From Pseudomonas migulae NBRC 103157 (GTDB lineage Bacteria; Pseudomonadota; Gammaproteobacteria; Pseudomonadales; Pseudomonadaceae), in contig NZ_BDAG01000034.1 of NCBI RefSeq assembly GCF_002091715.1, positions 1 to 64,000 of the forward strand: DNA of 64,000 bases, read 5' to 3'. A model generated the notes under the pieces. It was not told the DNA's origin. It did not search any database and saw only the letters and a list, made by a program, of their open reading frames with translations. Positions 1 to 9,163 of this stretch are shown in pieces. The translations under genes and the position numbers were made by a program. Within the stretch, counting starts at the first letter, position 1. Every line of letters starts with the position of its first letter.

Positions 1-130
1 GGCGGCTGGCGGTTTCGCCCTTACGGCGAGTCCCTTTTGGCAAACGCCCCAAAAGGAACCAAAAGGTCTCGCCCCGAGCGTCCGGCCCCTCGCTAAGGCT
101 CGGCGTTCCTTCGCTCCGGTATTCATCCGG
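1..130. repeat. Dispersed intergenic repeat, copy 1
   Basis: The stretch carries an internal inverted repeat around TTTTGG...CCAAAA followed by a GC-rich stretch, and reads as non-coding. A diverged copy of the same family lies at about 860-1010 in the opposite orientation (compare CCCTTACGGCG here with CGCCGCAAGGGCG there). Similar long intergenic repeats are common in fluorescens-group genomes. The left boundary is outside the window. Confidence 0.5.
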
Positions 131-330
131 GGGCATCGCCCTCCGGTTGGCTTCGCTGGCACCTACATGCGATGAGTTCGACTGCGTCGAACGGCGCTGC
201 GCGCCACTCCCCGGATGAACACCTCCACTCAGCCTCCCGAAGGGGCGGGTGAATCAAGATCAAGAGCTGCAGGCGAGCTAACGCTCGGCCTGATGAGTGG
301 TGAGAAGCGGGGGTACGCCGATCTGCTTTT

Positions 331-770
331 GTAGGCGCCGGCTTGCTGGCGATGGCGGCCTGACAGCCGGCCTGTTCTCGCGGATACACGCAGACCTCGT
401 AGGAGCCGGCTTGCTGGCGATGACGGCCTGCCAGCCGACCTGCTCTCGCGGCAATACGCTGACCTCGCAGGAGCCGACTTGCTGGCGATGACGGCCTGCC
501 AGCCGACCTGTTCTCGCGGAAATACGCTGACCTCGTAGGAGCCGGCTTGCTGGCGATGACGGCCTGCCAGCCGACCTGCTCTCGCGGCTATACGCAGACC
601 TTGTAGGAGCCGGCTTGCTGGCGAAGACGCCCTGCCAGCCAACCTATTCTCGCTAATTTACGCTGACCTCGTAGGAGCCGGCTTGCTGGCGAAGACGGCC
701 TGCCAACCAACCTGTTCTCGCCGACATACGCTGACCTTGTGGGAGCGGGCTTGCTCGCGAAAAACGTCCG
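331..770 (+). repeat. Head-to-tail array of 68-bp REP-containing units
   Basis: Units begin at 331, 399, 467, 535, 603, 671 and 739, an exact 68-bp spacing. Each starts with a REP core close to GTAGGAGCCGGCTTGCTGGC, then a 46-bp spacer containing CGGCCTGCCAGCCG. Six units are complete. The seventh keeps only the REP core, which has changed to the GTGGGAGCGGGCTTGCTCGC subclass. Units 2-4 are the most alike; 1, 5 and 6 carry more substitutions. All REPs point the same way, unlike the inverted pairs elsewhere in the window. Because 68 is not a multiple of three, the open frames crossing it cannot be a repeat protein. Confidence 0.9.
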
Positions 771-859
771 GACACCGTGTTCATTCAGACCGCACGCGTA
801 ATCGTTAGCGTTCATCGCTAGCAGGGGGGGGTGTACGATCAAAGAGAAAGGCCGGCCCG

Positions 860-1010
860 CAGGCCGCCTCGCGGTGCTGTGGCGGCGGGCCCACGGAGCA
901 GGGTCGGAAGGAGGGCTTGGCGAGGCACCGAACGAAAGTGGCAAAAGCGCTTGGTTACTTGGCGCATTTCCAAGTAACCCGCCGCAAGGGCGGAACCATA
1001 GGCGGCCGTT
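860..1010. repeat. Dispersed intergenic repeat, copy 2 (inverted)
   Basis: GC-rich non-coding sequence with a GTTACTTGG...CCAAGTAAC inverted repeat (about 952-979), followed by CGCCGCAAGGGCG. It is related to the repeat at 1-130 but in the opposite orientation, so the two bracket the REP array. Boundaries are approximate. Confidence 0.5.
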
Positions 1011-1076
1011 ACCGAAGAAACGGATATACACACAACCAAAGAGCCAGTCGGCCCTAAGGCCGCTGCGTCAGCGCAA

Positions 1077-1112
1077 ACAAAAACGGCCCCTATATAAATA
1101 GAGGCCGTTCCC
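1077..1112 (-). terminator. gltA terminator
   Basis: An AACGGCC...GGCCGTT stem with an AT-rich loop is followed on the minus strand by a run of T (GTTTTTG). It lies about 35 bp past the gltA stop, as expected for an intrinsic terminator. Confidence 0.8.
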
Positions 1113-1146
1113 GATACGACTTTAAGACGTTATCGCAAGACAGGTC

Positions 1147-2436
1147 TTATTTGCGGTCTTCCAGCTTGGTGATATCACGCGACTCGTAGCCGGTGTACAG
1201 CTGGCGCGGACGGCCAATCTTGTACGGGCTGGAGAGCATTTCTTTCCAGTGGGAGATCCAGCCGACAGTCCGCGCCAGAGCGAAGATCACGGTGAACATG
1301 CTGGTTGGAATGCCGATCGCCTTGAGGATGATCCCCGAGTAGAAGTCGACGTTCGGGTACAACGAGCGCTCGATGAAGTACGGATCGGTCAGGGCGATCT
1401 CTTCCAGGCGCATGGCCAGTTCGAGTTGCGGATCGTTGGTGATGCCCAGTTCCTTCAACACTTCGTCGCAGGTCTGTTTCATCACGGTGGCGCGCGGGTC
1501 GCGGTTTTTGTAAACCCGGTGACCGAAGCCCATCAGCTTGAACGGATCGTTCTTGTCCTTGGCCTTGGCGATGTACTTGTCGATGTTCGAGACATCGCCA
1601 ATTTCATCGAGCATGGTCAGAACGGCTTCGTTCGCGCCGCCGTGGGCAGGGCCCCACAGTGCAGCGATGCCGGCGGCGATACAGGCGAACGGGTTGGCAC
1701 CCGAAGAGCCGGCCAGGCGCACGGTGGACGTCGATGCGTTCTGCTCGTGGTCGGCATGGAGGATGAAGATCCGGTCCATGGCCTTGGCGAGTACCGGGCT
1801 GATCGGTTTGATCTCGCACGGGGTGTTGAACATCATGTGCAGGAAGTTTTCCGCGTACGACAGGTCGTTGCGCGGGTACATCATGGGTTGGCCCATGGAG
1901 TACTTGTAAACCATCGCTGCGAGGGTCGGCATCTTGGCAACCAGGCGGATCGCGGAGATTTCGCGATGCTGCGGGTTATTGATGTCGAGGGAGTCGTGGT
2001 AGAAGGCCGAGAGGGCGCCGACTACGCCGCACATGACGGCCATCGGGTGGGCGTCGCGACGGAAGCCGTTGAAGAACGTCTTCAGCTGCTCGTGAACCAT
2101 GGTGTGGTTCTTTACGGTGCTGACGAACTGGGCCTTCTGTTCTGCGGTCGGCAGTTCGCCGTTGAGCAACAGATAGCAGGTTTCCAGGTAGTCCGACTTT
2201 TCAGCCAGCTGTTCGATCGGGTAGCCGCGGTGCAACAGAATGCCGTTGTCGCCGTCGATATAGGTGATCTTCGACTCGCAGGAAGCTGTCGACATGAAAC
2301 CAGGGTCAAAGGTGAAACGGCCCGTGGCCGTCAGGCCCCGAACATCGATAACATCGGGACCAACGGTGCCGGTTAAAATGGGCAGCTCGACGGGGGCTGC
2401 GCCCTCGATGATCAACTGCGCTTTTTTGTCAGCCAT
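1147..2436 (-). CDS. gltA: Citrate synthase (type II)
   Basis: Condenses oxaloacetate and acetyl-CoA to citrate, the entry step of the TCA cycle, in the cytosol. The 429-residue product has the normal length of Pseudomonas hexameric citrate synthase. The family motifs GPAHGGANEAV and GFGHRVYKNRDPRA carry the two active-site histidines. The ATG is preceded by ATAGGAGGCCAC, a near-ideal ribosome binding site, which fixes the start. The gene is divergent from sdhCDAB, so one 360-bp region controls both; a good sigma70 promoter reads into it. A clear terminator follows. Nothing is unusual about the gene. Confidence 0.98.
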   Translation of the reverse strand: MADKKAQLIIEGAAPVELPILTGTVGPDVIDVRGLTATGRFTFDPGFMSTASCESKITYIDGDNGILLHRGYPIEQLAEKSDYLETCYLLLNGELPTAEQKAQFVSTVKNHTMVHEQLKTFFNGFRRDAHPMAVMCGVVGALSAFYHDSLDINNPQHREISAIRLVAKMPTLAAMVYKYSMGQPMMYPRNDLSYAENFLHMMFNTPCEIKPISPVLAKAMDRIFILHADHEQNASTSTVRLAGSSGANPFACIAAGIAALWGPAHGGANEAVLTMLDEIGDVSNIDKYIAKAKDKNDPFKLMGFGHRVYKNRDPRATVMKQTCDEVLKELGITNDPQLELAMRLEEIALTDPYFIERSLYPNVDFYSGIILKAIGIPTSMFTVIFALARTVGWISHWKEMLSSPYKIGRPRQLYTGYESRDITKLEDRK

Positions 2437-2494
2437 GTGGCCTCCTATTTATGCTTGAAATCATCAGACAGACCCCCCACGCAGGGCCCGCACC

Positions 2495-2522
2495 ACTATA
2501 GTGAGATAAATTCGAATGTCAA
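2495..2522 (-). promoter_or_regulatory. Probable gltA sigma70 promoter
   Basis: On the minus strand TTGACA (2517-2522) and TATAGT (2495-2500) are separated by 16 bp. The -10 lies inside the short palindrome CACTATAGTG (2494-2503). This predicts transcription starting near 2488 and a leader of about 50 nt. Confidence 0.7.
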
Positions 2523-2636
2523 TTTGCCTAAAGTCTTGCTCCAGAAGGCTTTAACCGGACTTTTTCCTCGAAATTGACTGCCATTTACGCCTTTTATCCA
2601 ACTTGTGCAATCAGCTATTAGGGGAAGGCGAACGCG

Positions 2637-2665
2637 TTGTCATTAGTAGCCTAACTGTCTATACT
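2637..2665 (+). promoter_or_regulatory. Probable sdhC operon promoter
   Basis: TTGTCA (2637-2642) and TATACT (2660-2665) with 17-bp spacing match a sigma70 promoter. It would start near 2672 and give a leader of about 127 nt before sdhC. In Pseudomonas the sdh mRNA is a known target of iron-responsive PrrF RNAs; no pairing site was verified here. Confidence 0.65.
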
Positions 2666-2798
2666 CGGCCACCGACCGCCAGGGGCTTTTGGGCCTGCTT
2701 TATTGGGGGTCGCATCCCTGGGTGGTGGTTACCTGACCAGTGCACTCCCCAACAACTTTGCCCTGATTGTTAGGGGCTCTTCAGTGTGAAAAAAAGCC

Positions 2799-3173
2799 GT
2801 GAAAAGCCAACGACCTGTAAACCTAGACCTAAGGACCATCAAACTCCCCATCACCGGCGTTACGTCGTTTCTTCACCGTGTTTCCGGCATCATCCTCTTC
2901 CTGGGCCTTGGCTTCATGCTGTATGCATTGAGCAAATCCCTGGGTTCCGAGGAAGGTTTTGCCGACGTGAAGGCAACCTTGACCAGCCCTCTGGCCAAGT
3001 TCGTAGCATGGGGCCTCCTGTCCGCTCTTCTGTATCACTTGGTAGCCGGTGTGCGCCATATGATCATGGACATGGGCATCGGTGAGACGCTGGAAGGCGG
3101 CACACTGGGCTCGAAAATCATTATCGCCGTGTCTGCGGTGTTGATCGTTCTGGCGGGAGTTTGGATATGGTAA
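2799..3173 (+). CDS. sdhC: Succinate dehydrogenase cytochrome b556 subunit
   Basis: Membrane anchor of respiratory complex II; with SdhD it binds haem b and the quinone. The 124-residue protein has three hydrophobic segments (about 27-47, 67-87, 104-124) and the family signature SFLHRVSG near residues 23-30, which contains quinone-site residues. It starts with GTG at 2799; an in-frame stop 12 bp upstream rules out any longer form. No strong ribosome binding site is visible, so translation initiation may be modest or regulated. It is the first gene of sdhCDAB and overlaps sdhD by 7 bp. Confidence 0.95.
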   Translation: MKSQRPVNLDLRTIKLPITGVTSFLHRVSGIILFLGLGFMLYALSKSLGSEEGFADVKATLTSPLAKFVAWGLLSALLYHLVAGVRHMIMDMGIGETLEGGTLGSKIIIAVSAVLIVLAGVWIW

Positions 3174-3535
3174 CCAGCGTTACGAACCTGTCGCGTTCAG
3201 GCCTCTACGACTGGATGGCACAACGTGTGTCTGCGGTCGTTCTCGCGGCTTATTTCATCTTCCTGATCGGATACCTCGTTGCGAATCCGGGCATTGGCTA
3301 CGACCAATGGCATGGCCTGTTCGCGCACAACGGAATGCGTATCTTCAGTCTGCTGGCCCTTGTGGCCCTGGGCGCTCACGCCTGGGTCGGCATGTGGACC
3401 ATCGCGACCGACTACCTGACGCCGATGGCGCTGGGCAAGTCCGCGACTGCAGTACGTTTCCTTTTCCAGGCGGTATGCGGCGTTGCGATGTTCGCTTACT
3501 TCGTCTGGGGTGTGCAGATTCTCTGGGGTATCTGA
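3167..3535 (+). CDS. sdhD: Succinate dehydrogenase hydrophobic membrane anchor subunit
   Basis: Second membrane anchor of complex II. The 122-residue protein has three membrane helices and a haem-ligand region around GAHAWVGMW. The ATG at 3167 is preferred over a TTG two codons earlier because GGGAG lies at the right distance before it and the product then matches the usual SdhD length. It overlaps the end of sdhC, which suggests translational coupling, and precedes sdhA by 3 bp. Confidence 0.95.
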   Translation: MVTSVTNLSRSGLYDWMAQRVSAVVLAAYFIFLIGYLVANPGIGYDQWHGLFAHNGMRIFSLLALVALGAHAWVGMWTIATDYLTPMALGKSATAVRFLFQAVCGVAMFAYFVWGVQILWGI

Positions 3536-3538
3536 TTC

Positions 3539-5314
3539 ATGTCTACTACAGTTAATACGCTTTCGTTCGACGCCATCATCATTGGCGGCGGCGGTGCCGG
3601 CATGCGCGCTGCGCTGCAGCTGGCACAAGGTGGTCACAAGACTGCCGTAGTTACCAAGGTTTTCCCGACCCGTTCGCACACTGTATCCGCCCAGGGTGGC
3701 ATCACCTGTGCCATCGCTTCGGCAGATCCGAACGATGACTGGCGCTGGCACATGTACGATACCGTCAAGGGTTCCGACTATATCGGTGACCAGGACGCTA
3801 TCGAATACATGTGTTCCGTAGGCCCGGAAGCGGTCTTCGAACTCGAGCACATGGGTTTGCCGTTCTCCCGTACCGAACAGGGCCGCATCTATCAGCGTCC
3901 GTTCGGCGGTCAGTCGAAAGACTTCGGTAAAGGTGGCCAGGCTGCCCGTACTTGCGCTGCTGCCGACCGTACCGGTCACGCATTGCTGCACACCCTGTAC
4001 CAGGCCAACCTGAAGGCCGGCACCGTATTCCTCAACGAATACTACGGCGTCGACCTGGTGAAGAACGAAGACGGCGCCTTTGTCGGCATGATCGTCATCT
4101 GCATCGAAACCGGTGAAACCTCGTACGTCCGCGCTAACGCCACCGTTCTGGCGACTGGCGGTGCAGGCCGTATCTACTCGTCCACTACCAATGCCCTGAT
4201 CAACACCGGTGACGGCGTCGGCATGGCTCTGCGTGCTGGCGTACCGGTACAAGACATTGAAATGTGGCAGTTCCACCCGACCGGCATCGCCGGCGCCGGT
4301 GTACTGGTTACAGAAGGCTGCCGCGGTGAAGGCGGTTACCTGATCAACAAGCACGGCGAGCGTTTCATGGAGCGTTATGCTCCGAACGCCAAAGACCTGG
4401 CGGGTCGTGACGTTGTTGCCCGTTCGATGGTTAAGGAAATCATCGCCGGCAACGGTTGCGGTCCGGATGGCGACCACGTAATGCTGAAACTCGATCACCT
4501 CGGTGAAGAAGTTCTGCACAGCCGTCTGCCAGGCATCATGGAACTGTCCAAGACCTTCGCTCACGTCGATCCAGCCGTGGCGCCGATTCCGGTCGTTCCA
4601 ACCTGCCACTATATGATGGGCGGCGTTGCCACCAACATTCACGGTCAGGCAATCACTCAAGACGCTGAAGGCAAGGACCAGATCATTCCTGGCCTGTTCG
4701 CCGTAGGTGAAGTGGCGTGCGTATCGGTTCACGGTGCCAACCGTCTGGGCGGCAACTCGCTGCTCGACCTGGTGGTATTCGGTCGTGCCGCTGGCCTGTT
4801 CCTGGAGCAGACCCTGAAAGAAGGCGTTGATTACGCCCGTCCTCGCCAGTCCGACATCGACGCTGCCCTGGCACGTCTCGATGGCCTGAACTCGCGTACC
4901 GAAGGCGAAGACGTCGCTACTCTGCGCAAAGAGCTGCAAAGCTGCATGCAGAACTACTTCGGTGTATTCCGTACCGGCGAATACATGCAGAAGGGTATTG
5001 CCCAGCTGGCTGATCTGCGTGGCCGTATCGCCAACGTCAAGATCAACGACAAGAGCCAGGCGTTCAACACCGCTCGAATCGAAGCCCTGGAACTGCAAAA
5101 CCTGCTGGAAGTGGCCGAAGCCACCGCCATCGCTGCAGAGATCCGCAAAGAGTCCCGCGGCGCTCACGCCCGTGAAGACTACGAAGATCGCGACGACGAA
5201 AACTGGCTGTGCCACACCCTGTACTTCCCGGGTGACAAGCGCGTGACCAAGCGTGCTGTGAACTTCTCGCCGAAGACTGTTCCGACTTTTGAACCTAAGA
5301 TTCGGACTTATTAA
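3539..5314 (+). CDS. sdhA: Succinate dehydrogenase flavoprotein subunit
   Basis: Oxidises succinate to fumarate, passing electrons through FAD to SdhB at the inner face of the cytoplasmic membrane. The 591-residue protein starts with a Rossmann motif GGGGAG (16-21). RSHTVSAQGG contains His47, the usual site of covalent FAD attachment. The substrate-binding and capping regions (FHPTGIAGAG, CHYMMGGV, NRLGGNSLLD) are intact. Length is normal for the family. Third gene of the sdh operon. Confidence 0.98.
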   Translation: MSTTVNTLSFDAIIIGGGGAGMRAALQLAQGGHKTAVVTKVFPTRSHTVSAQGGITCAIASADPNDDWRWHMYDTVKGSDYIGDQDAIEYMCSVGPEAVFELEHMGLPFSRTEQGRIYQRPFGGQSKDFGKGGQAARTCAAADRTGHALLHTLYQANLKAGTVFLNEYYGVDLVKNEDGAFVGMIVICIETGETSYVRANATVLATGGAGRIYSSTTNALINTGDGVGMALRAGVPVQDIEMWQFHPTGIAGAGVLVTEGCRGEGGYLINKHGERFMERYAPNAKDLAGRDVVARSMVKEIIAGNGCGPDGDHVMLKLDHLGEEVLHSRLPGIMELSKTFAHVDPAVAPIPVVPTCHYMMGGVATNIHGQAITQDAEGKDQIIPGLFAVGEVACVSVHGANRLGGNSLLDLVVFGRAAGLFLEQTLKEGVDYARPRQSDIDAALARLDGLNSRTEGEDVATLRKELQSCMQNYFGVFRTGEYMQKGIAQLADLRGRIANVKINDKSQAFNTARIEALELQNLLEVAEATAIAAEIRKESRGAHAREDYEDRDDENWLCHTLYFPGDKRVTKRAVNFSPKTVPTFEPKIRTY

Positions 5315-5325
5315 GGGTGGCCGCC

Positions 5326-6030
5326 ATGTTGCAAGTCAGTGTTTATCGCTACAACCCTGATCAGGACGCTGCGCCGTTCATGCAGGAATTCCAGGTCGAT
5401 ACCGGTGGTAAAGACCTGATGGTGCTGGACGTGCTGGCCCTGATCAAAGAGCAGGACGAAGGTTTCTCATATCGTCGCTCTTGCCGTGAAGGCGTTTGCG
5501 GTTCCGACGGCATGAACATCAACGGCAAAAACGGTCTGGCGTGCGTCACGCCGCTGTCTTCTGTCTTAAAAGGTAACAAGCTGATCGTTCGTCCGTTGCC
5601 AGGTTTGCCGGTTATCCGTGACCTGGTCGTCGATATGAGCATCTTCTACAAGCAATACGAGAAGGTTAAGCCATTCCTGCAGAACGACACGCCGGCTCCG
5701 GCCATCGAGCGTCTGCAGACTCCGGAAGAGCGTGAAAAGCTCGACGGTCTGTACGAGTGCATCCTGTGCGCTTGCTGCTCGACCTCTTGCCCGTCCTTCT
5801 GGTGGAACCCGGACAAGTTCCTGGGTCCAGCTGCTCTGCTGCAAGCGTACCGCTTCCTGGCAGACAGCCGTGACACCAAGACTGCCGAGCGCCTGGCTTC
5901 GCTGGATGATCCGTTCAGCGTATTCCGCTGCCGCGGGATCATGAACTGCGTCAACGTTTGTCCGAAAGGCCTGAACCCGACTAAGGCCATCGGTCACGTA
6001 CGTCACATGTTGCTGCAAAGCGGCGTGTGA
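5326..6030 (+). CDS. sdhB: Succinate dehydrogenase iron-sulfur subunit
   Basis: Carries electrons from FAD to quinone through three Fe-S centres. The N-terminal half holds the 2Fe-2S ligands (SCREGVCGSDG and a later Cys). The C-terminal half holds CILCACCSTSCP and CVNVCPKGLNP for the 4Fe-4S and 3Fe-4S clusters. The ATG at 5326 (234 residues) is chosen because AAGGGTGG sits 5 bp upstream; a GTG three codons earlier is in frame but would overlap that site. Last gene of sdhCDAB. Confidence 0.97.
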   Translation: MLQVSVYRYNPDQDAAPFMQEFQVDTGGKDLMVLDVLALIKEQDEGFSYRRSCREGVCGSDGMNINGKNGLACVTPLSSVLKGNKLIVRPLPGLPVIRDLVVDMSIFYKQYEKVKPFLQNDTPAPAIERLQTPEEREKLDGLYECILCACCSTSCPSFWWNPDKFLGPAALLQAYRFLADSRDTKTAERLASLDDPFSVFRCRGIMNCVNVCPKGLNPTKAIGHVRHMLLQSGV

Positions 6031-6067
6031 TTCAGCAGTACCCGTAGGACCGCTGTACCCGTAGATG

Positions 6068-6101
6068 CTACGGCGCAGGCTTCAACCGGCGCCGTAGTTT
6101 T
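6068..6101 (+). terminator. Terminator after sdhB
   Basis: A perfect 9-bp stem CTACGGCGC/GCGCCGTAG with a 12-nt loop is followed by TTTT. It would stop or reduce readthrough from sdhCDAB into sucA, so sucA probably has its own promoter in 6102-6289. Confidence 0.75.
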
Positions 6102-6289
6102 AACCTGAGCAGCAGCTCACAAAGCTGCCGCTCTTATTTTGAAGAAATGAGACAAGCAGGGGCATCCGGGCTGGTACCCGGACTATCAGCGTGATCCTAA
6201 GTGGCTTGTTTTGGTCGCTGCATTCGGACTTCTGCAAGTTTGCTCGGTGTCGACGCCGGTGGTGTTCCCCTAACCGAGGGTGACCAAGC

Positions 6290-9121
6290 ATGCAAGAAAG
6301 CGTGATGCAGCGCATGTGGAACAGTGCCCACCTTTCAGGTGGAAACGCTGCCTATGTGGAAGAGCTTTATGAGCTCTACCTGCACGACCCTAACGCTGTG
6401 CCAGAAGAGTGGCGCACCTACTTTCAGAAGTTGCCTACTGACGGCAACTCTGCCACCGATGTTTCGCACTCCACAATTCGCGATCATTTCGTCTTGCTGG
6501 CAAAGAACCAGCGCCGCGCACAACCGGTTTCCGCCGGCAGCGTGAGCAGTGAGCACGAGAAGAAGCAAGTTGAAGTGCTGCGATTGATCCAGGCCTACCG
6601 TATGCGTGGCCACCAGGCAGCCCAGCTTGACCCGCTGGGGCTGTGGCAGCGTCCTGCACCTGCAGACCTGTCGATCAATCATTACGGCTTGACCAATGCC
6701 GATCTTGATACGACCTTCCGTGCCGGCGACCTGTTCATCGGCAAAGAGGAGGCGAGCCTACGCGAAATTCACGAAGCGTTGCAGCAGACATATTGCCGCA
6801 CCATCGGCGCTGAATTCACGCATATCACCGATTCCGAGCAGCGCCAGTGGTTCCAGCAGCGTCTGGAAAGCGTGCGTGGTCGTCCGACGTATTCCGCCGA
6901 CATCAAGAGCCACCTGCTCGAGCGCGTGACTGCCGGTGAAGGCCTGGAAAAATACCTGGGCACCAAATACCCGGGCACCAAGCGTTTCGGTCTGGAAGGC
7001 GGCGAGAGCCTGATTCCGATGCTCGACGAGCTGATCCAGCGTTCCGGTTCCTACGGCACCAAGGAAATCGTCATCGGCATGGCCCACCGTGGCCGTCTGA
7101 ACGTGCTGGTCAACACCTTCGGCAAGAACCCGCGCGAGCTGTTCGACGAGTTCGAAGGCAAGAAGAAGGTCGAGCTGGGTTCCGGTGACGTTAAATATCA
7201 CCAGGGCTTCTCGTCCAACGTCATGACCACCGGTGGTGAAGTTCACCTGGCCATGGCGTTCAACCCGTCCCACCTGGAAATCGTATCTCCAGTGGTCGAG
7301 GGTTCCGTTCGCGCCCGTCAGGATCGTCGTAACGACCTTACCGGTGAGAAGGTTCTGCCGATTTCCATCCACGGTGACGCGGCATTCGCCGGTCAGGGCG
7401 TGGTCATGGAAACCTTCCAGATGTCGCAGACCCGCGGTTTCAAGACCGGCGGCACCGTGCACATCGTGATCAACAACCAGGTTGGTTTCACCATCAGCAA
7501 CCCGCTGGACTCGCGTTCCACCGAGTACGCGACCGACGTTGCGAAGATGATCCAGGCGCCGATCCTCCATGTGAATGGTGATGATCCGGAAGCCGTATTG
7601 TTCGTGACCCAGCTGGCCATCGACTACCGCATGCAGTTCAAGCGTGACGTGGTGATCGACCTGGTCTGCTACCGTCGTCGCGGCCACAACGAGGCCGACG
7701 AGCCTAGCGGCACCCAGCCTCTGATGTATCAGCAGATCACCAAACAGCGCACTACCCGTGAGCTGTATGCCGATCGCCTGACTCAGAGCGGTGTGCTGGA
7801 CGTTGAGCGTGTTCAGGCGAAAGTCGATGAATACCGCAACGCGTTGGACAACGGTCTGCATGTTGTAAAAAGCCTGGTCAAAGAGCCGAACAAAGAGTTG
7901 TTCGTGGACTGGCGTCCGTATCTGGGCCACGCCTGGACCGCGCGTCACGACACGCGTTTCGATCTGAAAACCTTGCAGGAACTGTCTGCCAAGCTACTGG
8001 AAATTCCAGAAGGCTTTGTGGTTCAGCGCCAGGTCTCGAAGATCTACGAAGACCGTCAGAAAATGCAAGCCGGCGGCCTGCCGATCAACTGGGGTTACGC
8101 CGAAACCATGGCGTACGCGACCCTGGCGTTCGAAGGTCACCCGATTCGCATGACGGGTCAGGACATCGGTCGCGGTACGTTCTCGCACCGTCACGCTGTC
8201 TTGCACAACCAGAAAGACGCGAGCAGCTACATTCCGCTGCAGAACCTGTACAACGGTCAGCCACGCTTCGACCTGTACGACTCGTTCCTGTCGGAAGAAG
8301 CGGTACTGGCGTTCGAATACGGTTACTCGACTACCCAGCCGAATGCCCTGGTTATCTGGGAAGCCCAGTTCGGCGACTTCGCCAACGGTGCCCAGGTGGT
8401 TATCGACCAGTTCATCACCAGTGGCGAGCACAAGTGGGGCCGTCTCTGCGGTCTGACCATGCTGTTGCCGCACGGTTATGAAGGTCAGGGGCCGGAGCAC
8501 TCTTCGGCTCGTCTGGAACGTTATCTGCAACTGTGCGCCGAGCACAACATTCAGGTAGCCGTACCGACTACACCTGCTCAGATCTACCACTTGCTGCGTC
8601 GTCAGGTGATTCGCCCGCTGCGCAAGCCATTGATCGTTCTGACTCCGAAGTCGCTGTTGCGTCACAAGTTGGCCATTTCGACCCTGGAAGATCTGGCCGA
8701 AGGTTCGTTCCAGACCGTTATCCCGGAAATCGATGCACTGGACCCGAAAAAGGTCGAGCGCGTTGTTCTGTGTAGCGGCAAGGTCTACTACGACCTGCTG
8801 GAAAAACGCCGTGCCGAAGGTCGTGATGACATCGCCATCGTGCGTATCGAGCAACTGTATCCATTCCCTGAGGACGACCTGAAAGAAGTCCTGGCTCCTT
8901 ACACCAACGTCAAAAATGCCGTGTGGTGCCAGGAAGAGCCGATGAACCAGGGGGCGTGGTACTGCAGCCAACACCACATGCGTCGCAGCATCAGCAATCT
9001 CAACAAGTCTCTCGTACTTGAGTACGCGGGCCGTGAGGCTTCTGCTGCACCTGCATGCGGTTACGCATCGATGCACGCTGAGCAGCAGGAAAAACTGCTG
9101 CAAGACGCCTTTACTGTTTAA
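6290..9121 (+). CDS. sucA: 2-oxoglutarate dehydrogenase E1 component
   Basis: Thiamine-diphosphate-dependent decarboxylase of the 2-oxoglutarate dehydrogenase complex. The 943-residue product has the normal E1o length. Landmarks are the N-terminal helical region (MWNSAHLSGGNAAYVEELYE), GMAHRGRLNVL, HGDAAFAGQG, the thiamine diphosphate and metal region with NNQVGFTIS, and RRGHNEADEPS. It is followed 42 bp later by sucB; the shared order sucA-sucB-lpdG gives all three components of the complex. Confidence 0.98.
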   Translation: MQESVMQRMWNSAHLSGGNAAYVEELYELYLHDPNAVPEEWRTYFQKLPTDGNSATDVSHSTIRDHFVLLAKNQRRAQPVSAGSVSSEHEKKQVEVLRLIQAYRMRGHQAAQLDPLGLWQRPAPADLSINHYGLTNADLDTTFRAGDLFIGKEEASLREIHEALQQTYCRTIGAEFTHITDSEQRQWFQQRLESVRGRPTYSADIKSHLLERVTAGEGLEKYLGTKYPGTKRFGLEGGESLIPMLDELIQRSGSYGTKEIVIGMAHRGRLNVLVNTFGKNPRELFDEFEGKKKVELGSGDVKYHQGFSSNVMTTGGEVHLAMAFNPSHLEIVSPVVEGSVRARQDRRNDLTGEKVLPISIHGDAAFAGQGVVMETFQMSQTRGFKTGGTVHIVINNQVGFTISNPLDSRSTEYATDVAKMIQAPILHVNGDDPEAVLFVTQLAIDYRMQFKRDVVIDLVCYRRRGHNEADEPSGTQPLMYQQITKQRTTRELYADRLTQSGVLDVERVQAKVDEYRNALDNGLHVVKSLVKEPNKELFVDWRPYLGHAWTARHDTRFDLKTLQELSAKLLEIPEGFVVQRQVSKIYEDRQKMQAGGLPINWGYAETMAYATLAFEGHPIRMTGQDIGRGTFSHRHAVLHNQKDASSYIPLQNLYNGQPRFDLYDSFLSEEAVLAFEYGYSTTQPNALVIWEAQFGDFANGAQVVIDQFITSGEHKWGRLCGLTMLLPHGYEGQGPEHSSARLERYLQLCAEHNIQVAVPTTPAQIYHLLRRQVIRPLRKPLIVLTPKSLLRHKLAISTLEDLAEGSFQTVIPEIDALDPKKVERVVLCSGKVYYDLLEKRRAEGRDDIAIVRIEQLYPFPEDDLKEVLAPYTNVKNAVWCQEEPMNQGAWYCSQHHMRRSISNLNKSLVLEYAGREASAAPACGYASMHAEQQEKLLQDAFTV

Positions 9122-9163
9122 CGCCTTCGCGCACCTGAAACCGAATTTAAGGACTCACAGATA

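Noticed and set aside
229..642. Repeat-protein gene across the REP array (minus strand)
   Set aside because: The period of 68 bp is not a multiple of three, so each unit is read in a different frame. This is chance open frame in repeats.
331..770. Possible CRISPR array
   Set aside because: The period is 68 bp, but the spacers are repeated too, not unique. The repeat core is a REP sequence, and no cas gene is near.
3197..5215. A 672-codon minus-strand open frame opposite sdhA and sdhD
   Set aside because: Same cause: antisense to a fully supported operon, with no family features.
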